A stretch of DNA of 64,000 nucleotides, taken from positions 62,001 through 126,000 of the forward strand of contig NZ_QUIV01000004.1 in NCBI RefSeq assembly GCF_003480315.1. Reading direction: 5' to 3'. Below the pieces are notes generated by a model. It was not told where the DNA came from. It saw only the letters and a program-made list of their open reading frames with translations, and searched no databases. Positions 17,963-26,079 of this stretch are shown here, one piece after another (position 1 is the first letter of the stretch; each line of letters starts with the position of its first letter). The position numbers and the translations under genes were made by a program. The stretch is from Clostridium sp. AM33-3. GTDB lineage: Bacteria; Bacillota; Clostridia; Lachnospirales; Lachnospiraceae.

Positions 17963-19129
17963 ATGCAGAATACGGATGCAGTGGCATGGACAAAGAAATT
18001 AGTTGGCATCGAGAGCACAAATCCGGGCAAAGAAGAGTATGAGATTGCCGGATTTCTGGAGCAGGAAATCCGGGCAGTGCTCCCGGAGCGCGGCGAACTG
18101 AAAAAAGATTATACCAGGGAGGGACGTCCGGTCCTGCTGGCAGTCCTTCCGGGTGAGACAAAGGAAGAAATGGTATTGATCTGTCATATGGATACCGTTC
18201 CGGTTGCCGGAGGCTGGACGAAGAATCCTCTGGGCGAGGACGGGGAGAACGGCCGATTTTTCGGCCGCGGTTCCTGCGACATGAAATCCGGTCTGGCCTG
18301 CGCACTGTGTGCGTTTCTGGAAGCTGCGGCACAGATGAAGGAAACCGGCAAGACTCCGAAACGTACCTTAAAGTGGATCGGGACCTGTGATGAAGAGGGA
18401 GATATGACCGGCGCGGAACGAGTGATCGAGCTTGGCTGGGTCACAAAAGACAGCCTGGTGATGGATACGGAGCCGACCGACGGAGAAATCCAGACTGCCC
18501 ATAAGGGACGCTATTGGTTTGAGGTGACTATGCACGGAAAGGCAGCTCACGCCAGCCGCCCGGAGCAGGGCATGGATGCCATTGCCGGCATGGCTTATAT
18601 GCTGGCATCTGCCCGCAATCGTGTGAAAGAGTTGAAGGAAGATGCGTTTCTTGGTAAGTCTACCATTGTCTTTGGTGAGATCCAGGGGGGTGTCCATCCG
18701 TACCAGGTTCCGGCAGAGTGCAAAGTATCAGTGGATATGCGCGTGGTACCGCCATATCATATCGAAGATGTGAAGACACTGCTGGAAGCTGCAGCAGAAG
18801 ACGCGGCAAAGGAAATTCCGGGTCTGAAAGCAGAAATCCGGATCACAGGAAACCGTCCGCCTATCGCACACCACGAGGATGCTGAGATGCTCTCCCGTAT
18901 CAGGACAGCTGTTGAGCAGGAAACTGGAAAAGTACCGGTGGTTTCCGCATTTCCGGGCTACACTGATACGGCCGTGATTGCCGGAACTACCGGAAACTGT
19001 AACTGTCTTTCTTATGGACCGGGTACCCTGGCCATGGCCCACAAAGCGGATGAGTACGTGGATGAGGCAGATATCCGCCGATGTCAGAAGGTATATGAGA
19101 CCCTGCTAAAAGAATGGCTGTGGATGTAA
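17963..19129 (+). CDS. Second M20 family metallohydrolase of the purine cluster
   Basis: A 388-residue ArgE/DapE-type zinc hydrolase with H75 and D77 in CHMDTVP, D106 in GRGSCDMKSG and E144-E145 in CDEEGD. The dimerisation domain follows near residue 180. The start at 17963 is chosen because AAAGGAAG lies about 10 bases before it; an in-frame ATG at 17939 lacks that spacing. It is a different protein from YgeY (only the motif regions agree) and has no counterpart I can name in the E. coli cluster. It might remove an N-carbamoyl or N-formyl group, or act as an unrelated peptidase. The substrate is unknown. Confidence 0.85.
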   Translation: MQNTDAVAWTKKLVGIESTNPGKEEYEIAGFLEQEIRAVLPERGELKKDYTREGRPVLLAVLPGETKEEMVLICHMDTVPVAGGWTKNPLGEDGENGRFFGRGSCDMKSGLACALCAFLEAAAQMKETGKTPKRTLKWIGTCDEEGDMTGAERVIELGWVTKDSLVMDTEPTDGEIQTAHKGRYWFEVTMHGKAAHASRPEQGMDAIAGMAYMLASARNRVKELKEDAFLGKSTIVFGEIQGGVHPYQVPAECKVSVDMRVVPPYHIEDVKTLLEAAAEDAAKEIPGLKAEIRITGNRPPIAHHEDAEMLSRIRTAVEQETGKVPVVSAFPGYTDTAVIAGTTGNCNCLSYGPGTLAMAHKADEYVDEADIRRCQKVYETLLKEWLWM

Positions 19130-19145
19130 TTTACGGATTTAACAG

Positions 19146-19176
19146 TTGGACGGAACAGATCTGTCTGTGCTATGAT
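19146..19176 (+). promoter_or_regulatory. Possible promoter of the selenium module
   Basis: TTGGAC (19146-19151) and TATGAT (19171-19176) are 19 bases apart, with the palindrome acagatctgt at 19155-19164 in the spacer. The spacing is long, so this is tentative. Confidence 0.35.
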
Positions 19177-19208
19177 AAGAAAGGCTGGATTTCAGGAAAG
19201 GAGAAATT

Positions 19209-20243
19209 ATGGCAGGAGGTTTATTTTGCAGCAGCGGCGGCTGCACGGCGAAGCTGGGCCCGGATATTCTGGAACGGGTCTTAAGCCGGATTGAGCGCGG
19301 TGCGGCCGACCCGAATCTGCTGGTGGGCTTTGACAGCAGTGACGATGCGGCAGTCTATCGTGTCAGTGATGAGGTGGCTGTGGTGCAGACGCTGGATTTC
19401 TTTCCGCCGATGCTGGAGGATCCCTATGTGTTTGGCCAGATTGCGGCAACAAATGCGCTGAGTGATGTGTATGCCATGGGAGGAGAGGTCATCAGTGCAT
19501 TGAATATTGTGTGTTTTCCGCAGGATGAAGATCTGAATGTTCTCGGTGAAATCATGCGGGGCGGTTCGGAAAAGGTGGTGGAGGCCGGAGCTGTACTTTG
19601 CGGCGGTCATTCCATCAACGATAAGGATGTGAAGTACGGACTTTCCGTAAACGGTGTTGTGCATCCGGACCGGATCTACAAAAATAACGGCGGCCAGGCA
19701 GGAGATGTGCTGATCCTGACCAAAAAGCTCGGGGTCGGCATCATGAACACTGCAAACCGGGTGGGAGCGGCTTCCAAAGAGGCAATGGCAGAAGCCATCA
19801 CATCCATGACTACGTTGAACAAGTATGCGGCGGCTATCTCAAAAAAGTATACGGTGCATGCCTGTACTGATGTGACCGGATTCAGCTTTCTGGGACATCT
19901 GCATGAAATGCTGGATAAGCGCCTCTGGGCGGTGGTGGATACCCTGAGTATGCCATATATCAAGGAAGCCTATACCCATGCGGAGAATTTTATGATCACG
20001 GCGGCCGGACAGCGCAACCGCAACCACGTTGGAACATTTGTTGATTTTAAGGGTATTCCGTTCTCACTTGAGGAGATTTTATTTGATCCGCAGACCTCGG
20101 GAGGGCTGCTTTTTGCAGTGCCCCAGGAGGAAGGCAAAGCGTTCCGGCAGGAATTAAAAGAGGCCGGACTTCCGGCCCAGATCGTGGGACGGCTCATAAA
20201 ACAAGGGGATGCCGGATTTCAGAAGGAAATCACTGTGCTGTAA
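19209..20243 (+). CDS. selD: Selenide, water dikinase (selenophosphate synthetase)
   Basis: A 344-residue ATP-dependent enzyme that makes selenophosphate from selenide. The N-terminal active-site loop is [14 protein letters not shown], with Cys12 in the catalytic position that is selenocysteine in some species. The second cysteine seen in E. coli is absent, as in many clostridial enzymes. Metal- and ATP-binding DSSDDAAVY (about 43), CGGHSI (about 137) and the C-terminal [13 protein letters not shown] are conserved. AAAGGAG precedes the ATG. It is followed by yedF at a gap of 35 bases. No selA or selB is in the window, so the product may serve the labile selenium cofactor of the hydroxylase, tRNA modification or selenocysteine elsewhere. 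Confidence 0.97.
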   Translation: MAGGLFCSSGGCTAKLGPDILERVLSRIERGAADPNLLVGFDSSDDAAVYRVSDEVAVVQTLDFFPPMLEDPYVFGQIAATNALSDVYAMGGEVISALNIVCFPQDEDLNVLGEIMRGGSEKVVEAGAVLCGGHSINDKDVKYGLSVNGVVHPDRIYKNNGGQAGDVLILTKKLGVGIMNTANRVGAASKEAMAEAITSMTTLNKYAAAISKKYTVHACTDVTGFSFLGHLHEMLDKRLWAVVDTLSMPYIKEAYTHAENFMITAAGQRNRNHVGTFVDFKGIPFSLEEILFDPQTSGGLLFAVPQEEGKAFRQELKEAGLPAQIVGRLIKQGDAGFQKEITVL

Positions 20244-20278
20244 AAATGTAAATGGATCAGGAAAGAGAGGAAACTGGT

Positions 20279-20887
20279 ATGATAACAGTAGATGCAAGGG
20301 GCGAAATCTGCCCGATTCCGTTAATCAAGGCAAAAGAGGCAATCAAGAACTTAAACGGAGCCGGAACTGTAGAGGTTTTCGTTGATAACGAGATCGCAGT
20401 CCAGAACCTGAAGAAGATGGCGGTTCAGATGGGCTACGGCGTGGAGGCCTCCAAAGAGGAAGAAAAGACCTGGAAGGTGGTTCTTCATGTGAGCGGACAG
20501 GAAAAATCAGCAGAGGAGATCCCTGCAGACCAGTGCCTGGTTCCGGCAAAGAAAAAAACGGTGGTTGCTGTTACAGCAGATCATATGGGAGATGGCAACG
20601 AGGAGCTTGGCAAGGTTCTGATCAAAGGCTTCTTATTTGCCCAGACCCAGCTGGAAACTCTGCCGGATACCATTTTATTCTACAATGGCGGCGCAAAGCT
20701 GACCTGTGAGGGTTCTGACTCCATCGAGGATTTAAAGAAGCTGGAAGAGGCCGGTGTGCAGATCCTGACCTGCGGTACCTGCTTAAATTACTACGGACTG
20801 ACTGAGAAATTAAAAGTCGGCGGTGTTACCAATATGTATGTGATCGCACAGACCATGGCTGAAGCAGACCTGGTTGTGCGGCCATGA
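20279..20887 (+). CDS. yedF: YedF, sulfurtransferase-like selenium metabolism protein
   Basis: A 202-residue two-domain protein. The N-terminal TusA-like domain has C11 in GEICPIPLIKAKEAI. The C-terminal DsrE-like domain begins near residue 90, with ILTCGTCLNYYGL near 165. This fused form is the selenium-linked YedF family found with selD and selenium-dependent hydroxylases, and it is thought to carry or relay selenium. The ATG at 20279 is chosen over one at 20252 because GAGAGG sits 8 bases before it. Its stop overlaps the next start (ATGA). Confidence 0.93.
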   Translation: MITVDARGEICPIPLIKAKEAIKNLNGAGTVEVFVDNEIAVQNLKKMAVQMGYGVEASKEEEKTWKVVLHVSGQEKSAEEIPADQCLVPAKKKTVVAVTADHMGDGNEELGKVLIKGFLFAQTQLETLPDTILFYNGGAKLTCEGSDSIEDLKKLEEAGVQILTCGTCLNYYGLTEKLKVGGVTNMYVIAQTMAEADLVVRP

Positions 20888-22029
20888 TTTATCTGGACAA
20901 TGCGGCCACCTCTCTGCATAAGCCTAAGACAGTTGCCGATGCCGTTTATCAGACTCTGGTTTCCGGGAGCGTAGGCAACGCGGCACGGGGAAGCAATGAG
21001 GCGTCCCTGCAGGCATTGCGTCTGGCTGTAGAGACCAGGAGCTGCCTGGGAGAACTGTTTGGCTATCCGCATCCGAACCAGGTGGCATTTTCCATGAATG
21101 CCACCGACAGCCTGAATATGGCAATTGAGGGACTGCTTGAGCCGGGAGACCATGTGATCACTACCCAGATGGAGCATAATTCCGTGCTGCGTCCTTTGTA
21201 TCGGAAGGAAAAAGAAGGGATAGACCTGACCATCATCCCCTGTGATGAAAAGGGGAGAATGTGTCTGGATGTTCTGGCAGCCAGTATCCGGCCGGATACC
21301 AAAGCGCTGGTCTGTACCCATGCGTCAAATCTGACCGGCAATGTCAATGATCTGGAAAAACTGGGGGCTTTGTGCCGGGAAAACGGCACGTTGTTTCTGG
21401 TAGATGCGGCGCAGTCAGCAGGTCTTCTGCCAATTGATATGGAACAGATGCACATCGATGTGCTGTGTTTTTCCGGGCATAAAGGCCTTCTGGGACCGCA
21501 GGGCATGGGCGGCATCTGCGTGCGTGAAGGTGTGAAGATAAAGCCATTTCGTGTTGGAGGAACCGGAATCCGCACCTTTGATCGAGAACAGCCTGATGAG
21601 ATGCCAACCCTGTTAGAGGCCGGAACCTTAAATATGCCCGGAATCGCAGGACTCCGGGCCGGGGTGGAATACATTCTGGACAAAGGAACCGATGCGATCT
21701 GGCGGCAGGCAGACGCATATGCGAGCGCATTTTATGAAGGCGTAAAGAATTTACCGGGAGTCCGCTTATATGGTGACTTTGACGCGGCGGTCCGGACACC
21801 TGTGGTGACACTGAATCTGAAGGATTATGACTCCGCTGCCGTCGGTGACGAGCTGATGCAGCGGTTTGATATTGCGGTCCGCTCAGGAGGCCACTGCGCG
21901 CCGCTGATGCATCATGCACTTGGAACAGGAACGCAGGGAGCTGTGCGCTTCAGCTTTTCTCATTTTAATACCATGGAAGAAGTGCAGGAGGCTGTAAAAG
22001 CTATGCGGATCCTGGCCTGGGAGGGATAA
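20884..22029 (+). CDS. Cysteine desulfurase/selenocysteine lyase-like aminotransferase class V protein
   Basis: A 381-residue PLP protein of the NifS/SufS type. The internal aldimine lysine is K200 in CFSGHKGLLGPQG; YLDNAATS at the N-terminus and a cysteine near 338 in RSGGHCAPLMH, the likely persulfide/perselenide residue, are visible. It overlaps yedF by four bases and is followed after one base by the DUF3343 gene. The family member found in selD-yedF operons is thought to mobilise selenium or sulfur from (seleno)cysteine. No scaffold genes such as iscU are nearby, which favours a selenium role over general iron-sulfur assembly. Confidence 0.92.
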   Translation: MIYLDNAATSLHKPKTVADAVYQTLVSGSVGNAARGSNEASLQALRLAVETRSCLGELFGYPHPNQVAFSMNATDSLNMAIEGLLEPGDHVITTQMEHNSVLRPLYRKEKEGIDLTIIPCDEKGRMCLDVLAASIRPDTKALVCTHASNLTGNVNDLEKLGALCRENGTLFLVDAAQSAGLLPIDMEQMHIDVLCFSGHKGLLGPQGMGGICVREGVKIKPFRVGGTGIRTFDREQPDEMPTLLEAGTLNMPGIAGLRAGVEYILDKGTDAIWRQADAYASAFYEGVKNLPGVRLYGDFDAAVRTPVVTLNLKDYDSAAVGDELMQRFDIAVRSGGHCAPLMHHALGTGTQGAVRFSFSHFNTMEEVQEAVKAMRILAWEG

Positions 22030-22030
22030 G

Positions 22031-22267
22031 ATGCTGAAAAAAGAACTTCGCCTGATCATCACATTCCGGGATACGGTCATGGCCATCCGTATGGAGAAGG
22101 CCATGAAGGAAGCCGGGCTTCCGGGCCGGATCATCCCACTTCCAGGTGCCATCTCCGCAGGCTGCGGACTATGCTTTATGGCACCGGTAGAGACGAGAAA
22201 AGTGCTGGAACAGGAAATGAAAAGGCAGGATATAATATGGGAACTGATCACAGAGATCATGCTGTAA
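22031..22267 (+). CDS. DUF3343 small protein with CxxC, selenium module
   Basis: A 78-residue protein with the DUF3343 pattern: ITFRDTVMAIRMEKAMK near the N-terminus and a CGLCF motif (C45, C48). Small proteins of this family recur beside selD, yedF and the class V aminotransferase and are suspected selenium or sulfur carriers, which remains unproven. The gene starts one base after the upstream stop, and its end overlaps the next gene by 31 bases. Confidence 0.85.
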   Translation: MLKKELRLIITFRDTVMAIRMEKAMKEAGLPGRIIPLPGAISAGCGLCFMAPVETRKVLEQEMKRQDIIWELITEIML

Positions 22268-23442
22268 AAATTGCCGCGGTGCTGCTTGCGGCGCTGCTCT
22301 CAGGCGGCTGCAGTCATGCTTCGTATGAGAAGATCACAGCTGCGGAGACGGTCGCGGAAACTGCGTCAGATATTGTGCTGGAGACGGAATCTGAAACAGA
22401 ATTCAAAACAGGATCTGAAACAGGATCTGAAACAGAACCTGAAACAGACCGGTTAGAAGAAAACCCTGAAGCTTCTGATTCTGTGGAGCCGGCAGACGGT
22501 TCCATGACCATCCTGTTTTCCGGCGATGTACTTCTGTCTGACCATATTTTAAACGCGTACAGCCGGGCGGGCGGAATCTCAGGAGTGCTGGATCAGGGGT
22601 ATTTGAGCGCAATCCAGTCTGCTGATTATTTTGCAGTCAACGAGGAATTTCCGTTCAGCAGCCGCGGCACCCAGGCACCGGACAAGCAATATACGTTCCG
22701 GCTGGCACCGGAAAAAGTTTCCCTGTTCAAAGAGATGGGGATTGATGCGGTGACGCTGGCGAACAACCATGCGCTGGATTATGGAACGGATGCACTGTTG
22801 GATACCTGTGAAATCCTGGACCAGGCAGGTATTTTGCATACCGGAGCCGGAAAAGATCTGGATACGGCGAAACAGCCGGTCCTGTTTGAGAAAAACGGAC
22901 AGCGGGTGGCGCTGATCGGGGCAACCCGTGTGATCCCGAAGGCAGACTGGGCGGCCACAAAGGGCCATCCCGGAATGCTTTCTTCTTATGAGGTTTCGGT
23001 GGAGCCGCTGCTTGCACAGATTGCGGAGTGCCATGCCTCAGGAGATAAGGTTGTGGTTCTGATCCACTGGGGGATTGAGCGCGATGAGATGCCCCAGGAG
23101 TATCAGAGGGCACTGGCCAGACGTTATATCGATGCAGGAGCAGATCTGGTCATCGGAAGCCATCCGCATGTGCTGCAGGGCATCGAGTATTATAAAGGAA
23201 AGCCGATCTTTTACAGCCTGGGCAATTTTGTCTTTGGAAGCTCGATTCCGAAGACCATGCTGGTACAGGCTGCATTTACCGGAGAAAGTCTGTCATTACA
23301 GCTGATTCCGGGAACTTCATCCGGCGGTTATACCCGCATGCTGACTGATACAGAATCAAAAACACAGTTTTATCAGTATTTGGAGGGGATTTCTTTTGGA
23401 GTCTCTGTGGGAGAAGACGGTATCGTCAGTCCGCAGCCCTGA
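22237..23442 (+). CDS. CapA family lipoprotein (calcineurin-like fold)
   Basis: A 401-residue protein with a lipoprotein signal: positive start, hydrophobic VKIAAVLLAALLSGGC and lipidated C25. A low-complexity acidic linker of SET/ESE repeats follows (about 45-75). The CapA domain begins at MTILFSGDVLLSD, with NNHALDYGTDAL near 170, IHWGIERDEMPQ near 275 and IGSHPHVLQG near 305. CapA/PgsA proteins resemble metallophosphatases and are linked to poly-gamma-glutamate export in some bacteria; no pgsB/pgsC genes are here, so that role is not assumed. The start lies inside the end of the DUF3343 gene. Its 3' end overlaps the converging radical SAM gene by 70 bases. Confidence 0.85.
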   Translation: MGTDHRDHAVKIAAVLLAALLSGGCSHASYEKITAAETVAETASDIVLETESETEFKTGSETGSETEPETDRLEENPEASDSVEPADGSMTILFSGDVLLSDHILNAYSRAGGISGVLDQGYLSAIQSADYFAVNEEFPFSSRGTQAPDKQYTFRLAPEKVSLFKEMGIDAVTLANNHALDYGTDALLDTCEILDQAGILHTGAGKDLDTAKQPVLFEKNGQRVALIGATRVIPKADWAATKGHPGMLSSYEVSVEPLLAQIAECHASGDKVVVLIHWGIERDEMPQEYQRALARRYIDAGADLVIGSHPHVLQGIEYYKGKPIFYSLGNFVFGSSIPKTMLVQAAFTGESLSLQLIPGTSSGGYTRMLTDTESKTQFYQYLEGISFGVSVGEDGIVSPQP

Positions 23443-24392
23443 GTTACGCCCCGTTCTTTGAAGCGCCTGGTGAGCGAGTTGAGCACCAGGCGCTTATTTG
23501 CGCTCCAGAGCGGCGCGATCAGCAGAGCTTTCGGCCCGTCTCCGGTGATGCGGTGAATGACCAGCTCCGGCGGAAGCAGGGACACACAGTCGATGACCAG
23601 ATCAAGATATTCCTCCATGGTCATGACAGGAAAAGGATGCTGTTCATAAACCGTTGCCAGATCCGTGCCTTTTAAGACATGGAGCAGCTGCAGCTTGATG
23701 CCCTGGATATCCTGCTTTGCCAGATAGCGCACGGTCTCTAACATCTTCTCACGGTTTTCGCCGGGGAGTCCCAGGATCACGTGGACAATGGTGTCCAGCC
23801 TTCGCGCACGAAGCCGGGATAATGCGTCGGTGAAGGTGGAGAGCGGATAGCCGCGGCGGATAAAGACGGCGGTATCCTCATGGATGGTCTGCAGTCCCAG
23901 CTCAAGCCAGACCGGCTTTTCCCGGTTTATGCGGGCACACAGATCCAGCACCTCGTCCGGCAGACAGTCCGGCCTTGTGCCGATGGACAGTGCTACAATC
24001 TTGGGGTGACGGATGGCGGCGGTAAACAGTGCTTCCAGGTAAGAGAGCGGTGCGTAGGTGTTGGTATAGGACTGGAAGTAGGCAATGTAGGCATCCGGTG
24101 CGGAACCCATTTTGCGTTTGACACGGGAGATAGCTTCTTCAATCTGCTCATGGACCGCGGTGGTAATCAGGGATGCCTCGTTTTGAGCAGAACAGTCGGT
24201 TTTTAGATTCAGTGATACCGCAAAATCTCCGGAACCGCCCTCACTGCAGAAGATACAGCCGCGTGTTCCAAGTGTTCCGTCACGATTTGGACAGGTCATG
24301 TGCCCATCTAGGGCAATCTTGTAGACCTTCTGTCCGAAGCGGGATTTCATCTCAAAGTTCAAGGTGTGATAGGGGCTGCCGTTCCAGTTCAT
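23373..24392 (-). CDS. YhcC-type radical SAM protein (TIGR01212-like)
   Basis: A 339-residue radical SAM enzyme with the family's spaced cysteines C34, C46 and C49 (MTCPNRDG...GCIFC) that bind the SAM cluster. TIGR01212/YhcC proteins are widespread and recent work links some to tRNA modification, but the substrate here is not shown. The start at 24392 follows AAAGGA about 9 bases upstream; a longer frame to 24476 begins with a segment that has no homologous look. The C-terminal 23 residues are encoded opposite the end of the capA-like gene. Confidence 0.88.
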   Translation of the reverse strand: MNWNGSPYHTLNFEMKSRFGQKVYKIALDGHMTCPNRDGTLGTRGCIFCSEGGSGDFAVSLNLKTDCSAQNEASLITTAVHEQIEEAISRVKRKMGSAPDAYIAYFQSYTNTYAPLSYLEALFTAAIRHPKIVALSIGTRPDCLPDEVLDLCARINREKPVWLELGLQTIHEDTAVFIRRGYPLSTFTDALSRLRARRLDTIVHVILGLPGENREKMLETVRYLAKQDIQGIKLQLLHVLKGTDLATVYEQHPFPVMTMEEYLDLVIDCVSLLPPELVIHRITGDGPKALLIAPLWSANKRLVLNSLTRRFKERGVTQGCGLTIPSSPTETPKEIPSKY

Positions 24393-24490
24393 GAGTGTGA
24401 GTCCTTTCGTATCCGGATATTTCCGGTTTCTTTTCCATACAGTATACCATGCAACCGTAAAAAAACACAGACACACGAAAGAATATTGTA

Positions 24491-24520
24491 TTGTCCGAAA
24501 AACATGCGGTGTGATATACT
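24491..24520 (+). promoter_or_regulatory. Promoter of galK
   Basis: TTGTCC (24491-24496) and TATACT (24515-24520) with an 18-base spacer, 31 bases before the galK start. Confidence 0.5.
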
Positions 24521-24550
24521 GAAAATATGGATATAATGGAGGAGGTTATC

Positions 24551-25840
24551 ATGAACACAGCAAAAACTTTGGAATTGCTGCAATCAGAGGCAGCATATGC
24601 CCGCATGTGTGAGTTATACGGAGCAGAAAAAGCGGAGGAGAATATCCGCCGTTATGGGGAACTGGTGAAGAAATTCCGGGAGAACTTTGGAGAGAACGAT
24701 ATTCTTATGTTCAGCTCACCGGGAAGAACGGAGATCAGCGGAAACCATACCGATCATAATCATGGCAAGGTACTGGCAGGAAGCATTAACCTGGATTGTG
24801 TGGGAATTGCCGCCAGGAATGAATCCAGCAGGGTAAATATCATCAGTGAGACCTTCCAGCAGAAATTTACTATTGATTTAAACGATCTTCAGCCGAGTGA
24901 CAAGAAGGCTGGAACCGTAGATCTGGTGAAGGGACTGCTGAAGGGATTTCAGGAATCCGGCTATGAAGTTGGCGGTTTCGATGCTTATATCACCAGCAAT
25001 GTCATCAGCTCTGCCGGTGTAAGTTCTTCTGCATCCTTTGAGATGCTGCTGTGTTCCATGTTAAACCGGTTCTTCAATGACGGACGCATGGATACCGTTG
25101 CTTATGCCCATATCGGAAAATATGCAGAGAATATGTACTGGGACAAGGCTTCCGGCCTTCTGGATCAGATGGCCTGCGCGGTAGGCGGACTTATTACCAT
25201 TGATTTCCTGGAACCGGCTGCTCCAAAGGTAGAGAAGATTGACTTTGACTTTGCTTCCCGGAATCACAGCCTCATCATCGTGCAGACCGGAAAAGGTCAT
25301 GCAGACTTAAGTGCGGATTATTCTTCTGTTCCGAATGAGATGAAGAAGGTAGCACAGTTTTTCGGCAAGGAGGTCTGCGCTGAGGTAACGGAGCAGCAGG
25401 TCATCGACAATATCCAGGAGGTACGTGCCTTTGCGGGAGACCGTTCCGTGATGCGTGCCCTGCATTTCTTTGAGGAGAACAAGCGGGTCGAGGCAGAGGT
25501 TGCAGCTTTAAAAGAGGGACGATTCGAAGATTTTCTGGCCAATATCACGGCATCCGGAAATTCTTCGTGGAAATGGCTGCAGAACTGTTATACCACAGCC
25601 AGCGTGCAGGAACAGGGAATTTCCATTGCCCTGGCACTTACAGAGCTGTTCATTGCGGAAAAACAGCGTGGTGCATGCCGTATTCACGGAGGAGGATTTG
25701 CTGGCGTGATCATGGCCATGTTGCCAAATAACATCGTGGATGAGTATATTGACTATATCGAGCATGCCATGGGAGCAGGAAGTGCGTACCGGATGAGCAT
25801 CCGGCCCTACGGCGCAGTATGCGTGAATGACATTATCTAA
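24551..25840 (+). CDS. galK: Galactokinase
   Basis: A 429-residue GHMP kinase. The galactokinase signature is present as GRTEISGNHTDHNHGKVL at about residues 58-75, the ATP-binding loop is SSAGVSSSASFE near 163, and HGGGFAGVIMAM is near 380. It phosphorylates galactose at C1 in the Leloir pathway. A GGAGGAGG ribosome site lies before the ATG at 24551, which decides it over an earlier in-frame ATG. It is monocistronic here, with its own promoter and terminator; galT and galE are not in the window. Confidence 0.93.
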   Translation: MNTAKTLELLQSEAAYARMCELYGAEKAEENIRRYGELVKKFRENFGENDILMFSSPGRTEISGNHTDHNHGKVLAGSINLDCVGIAARNESSRVNIISETFQQKFTIDLNDLQPSDKKAGTVDLVKGLLKGFQESGYEVGGFDAYITSNVISSAGVSSSASFEMLLCSMLNRFFNDGRMDTVAYAHIGKYAENMYWDKASGLLDQMACAVGGLITIDFLEPAAPKVEKIDFDFASRNHSLIIVQTGKGHADLSADYSSVPNEMKKVAQFFGKEVCAEVTEQQVIDNIQEVRAFAGDRSVMRALHFFEENKRVEAEVAALKEGRFEDFLANITASGNSSWKWLQNCYTTASVQEQGISIALALTELFIAEKQRGACRIHGGGFAGVIMAMLPNNIVDEYIDYIEHAMGAGSAYRMSIRPYGAVCVNDII

Positions 25841-25874
25841 AACTTTCTTTTTTCGTCAATCTGTGATATGATGG

Positions 25875-25902
25875 CGGGCGGTAGTGATACCGCCCGTTTT
25901 TT
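25875..25902 (+). terminator. Terminator after galK
   Basis: A perfect 9-bp stem (cgggcggta/taccgcccg) with loop gtga and six T. Confidence 0.9.
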
Positions 25903-26003
25903 GTATGATAGGAAATTGCGTCCTATCATACAAAAACGCTCCGCGAGGATGCGCACTCGGCGCAAAGGCAGATGGTTGCCGAAGCAACCGCGCCTCGGCG
26001 CGA
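25902..26003. repeat. Cluster of small inverted repeats between galK and the metallophosphoesterase gene
   Basis: tgtatgatagga (25902-25913) pairs perfectly with 25921-25932. ggttgc/gcaacc with a CGAA loop is at 25974-25989, flanked by GC-rich gcgc-containing segments. The base composition differs from the genes on both sides, and the string looks like a dispersed intergenic repeat. Only one copy is in this window, so the repeat status is inference. Confidence 0.45.
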
Positions 26004-26030
26004 GAATGTGCCAAGGCACATTCTTTTTTT
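26004..26030 (+). terminator. Second terminator-like hairpin before the metallophosphoesterase gene
   Basis: gaatgtgcc (26004-26012) and ggcacattc (26015-26023), then seven T. Lying only 50 bases before the next gene, it may end transcripts that read through the first terminator. Confidence 0.7.
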
Positions 26031-26079
26031 ATTATATTGAGGTATCACTCTGGACGGAAAAGAGGTTTAAGACAGAATT

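Noticed and set aside
19209..19260. Selenocysteine codon in selD
   Set aside because: The catalytic position is encoded by TGC (Cys12) and no in-frame TGA lies in the gene.
25902..26003. CRISPR repeats
   Set aside because: The inverted repeats are not repeated at regular distances with spacers.
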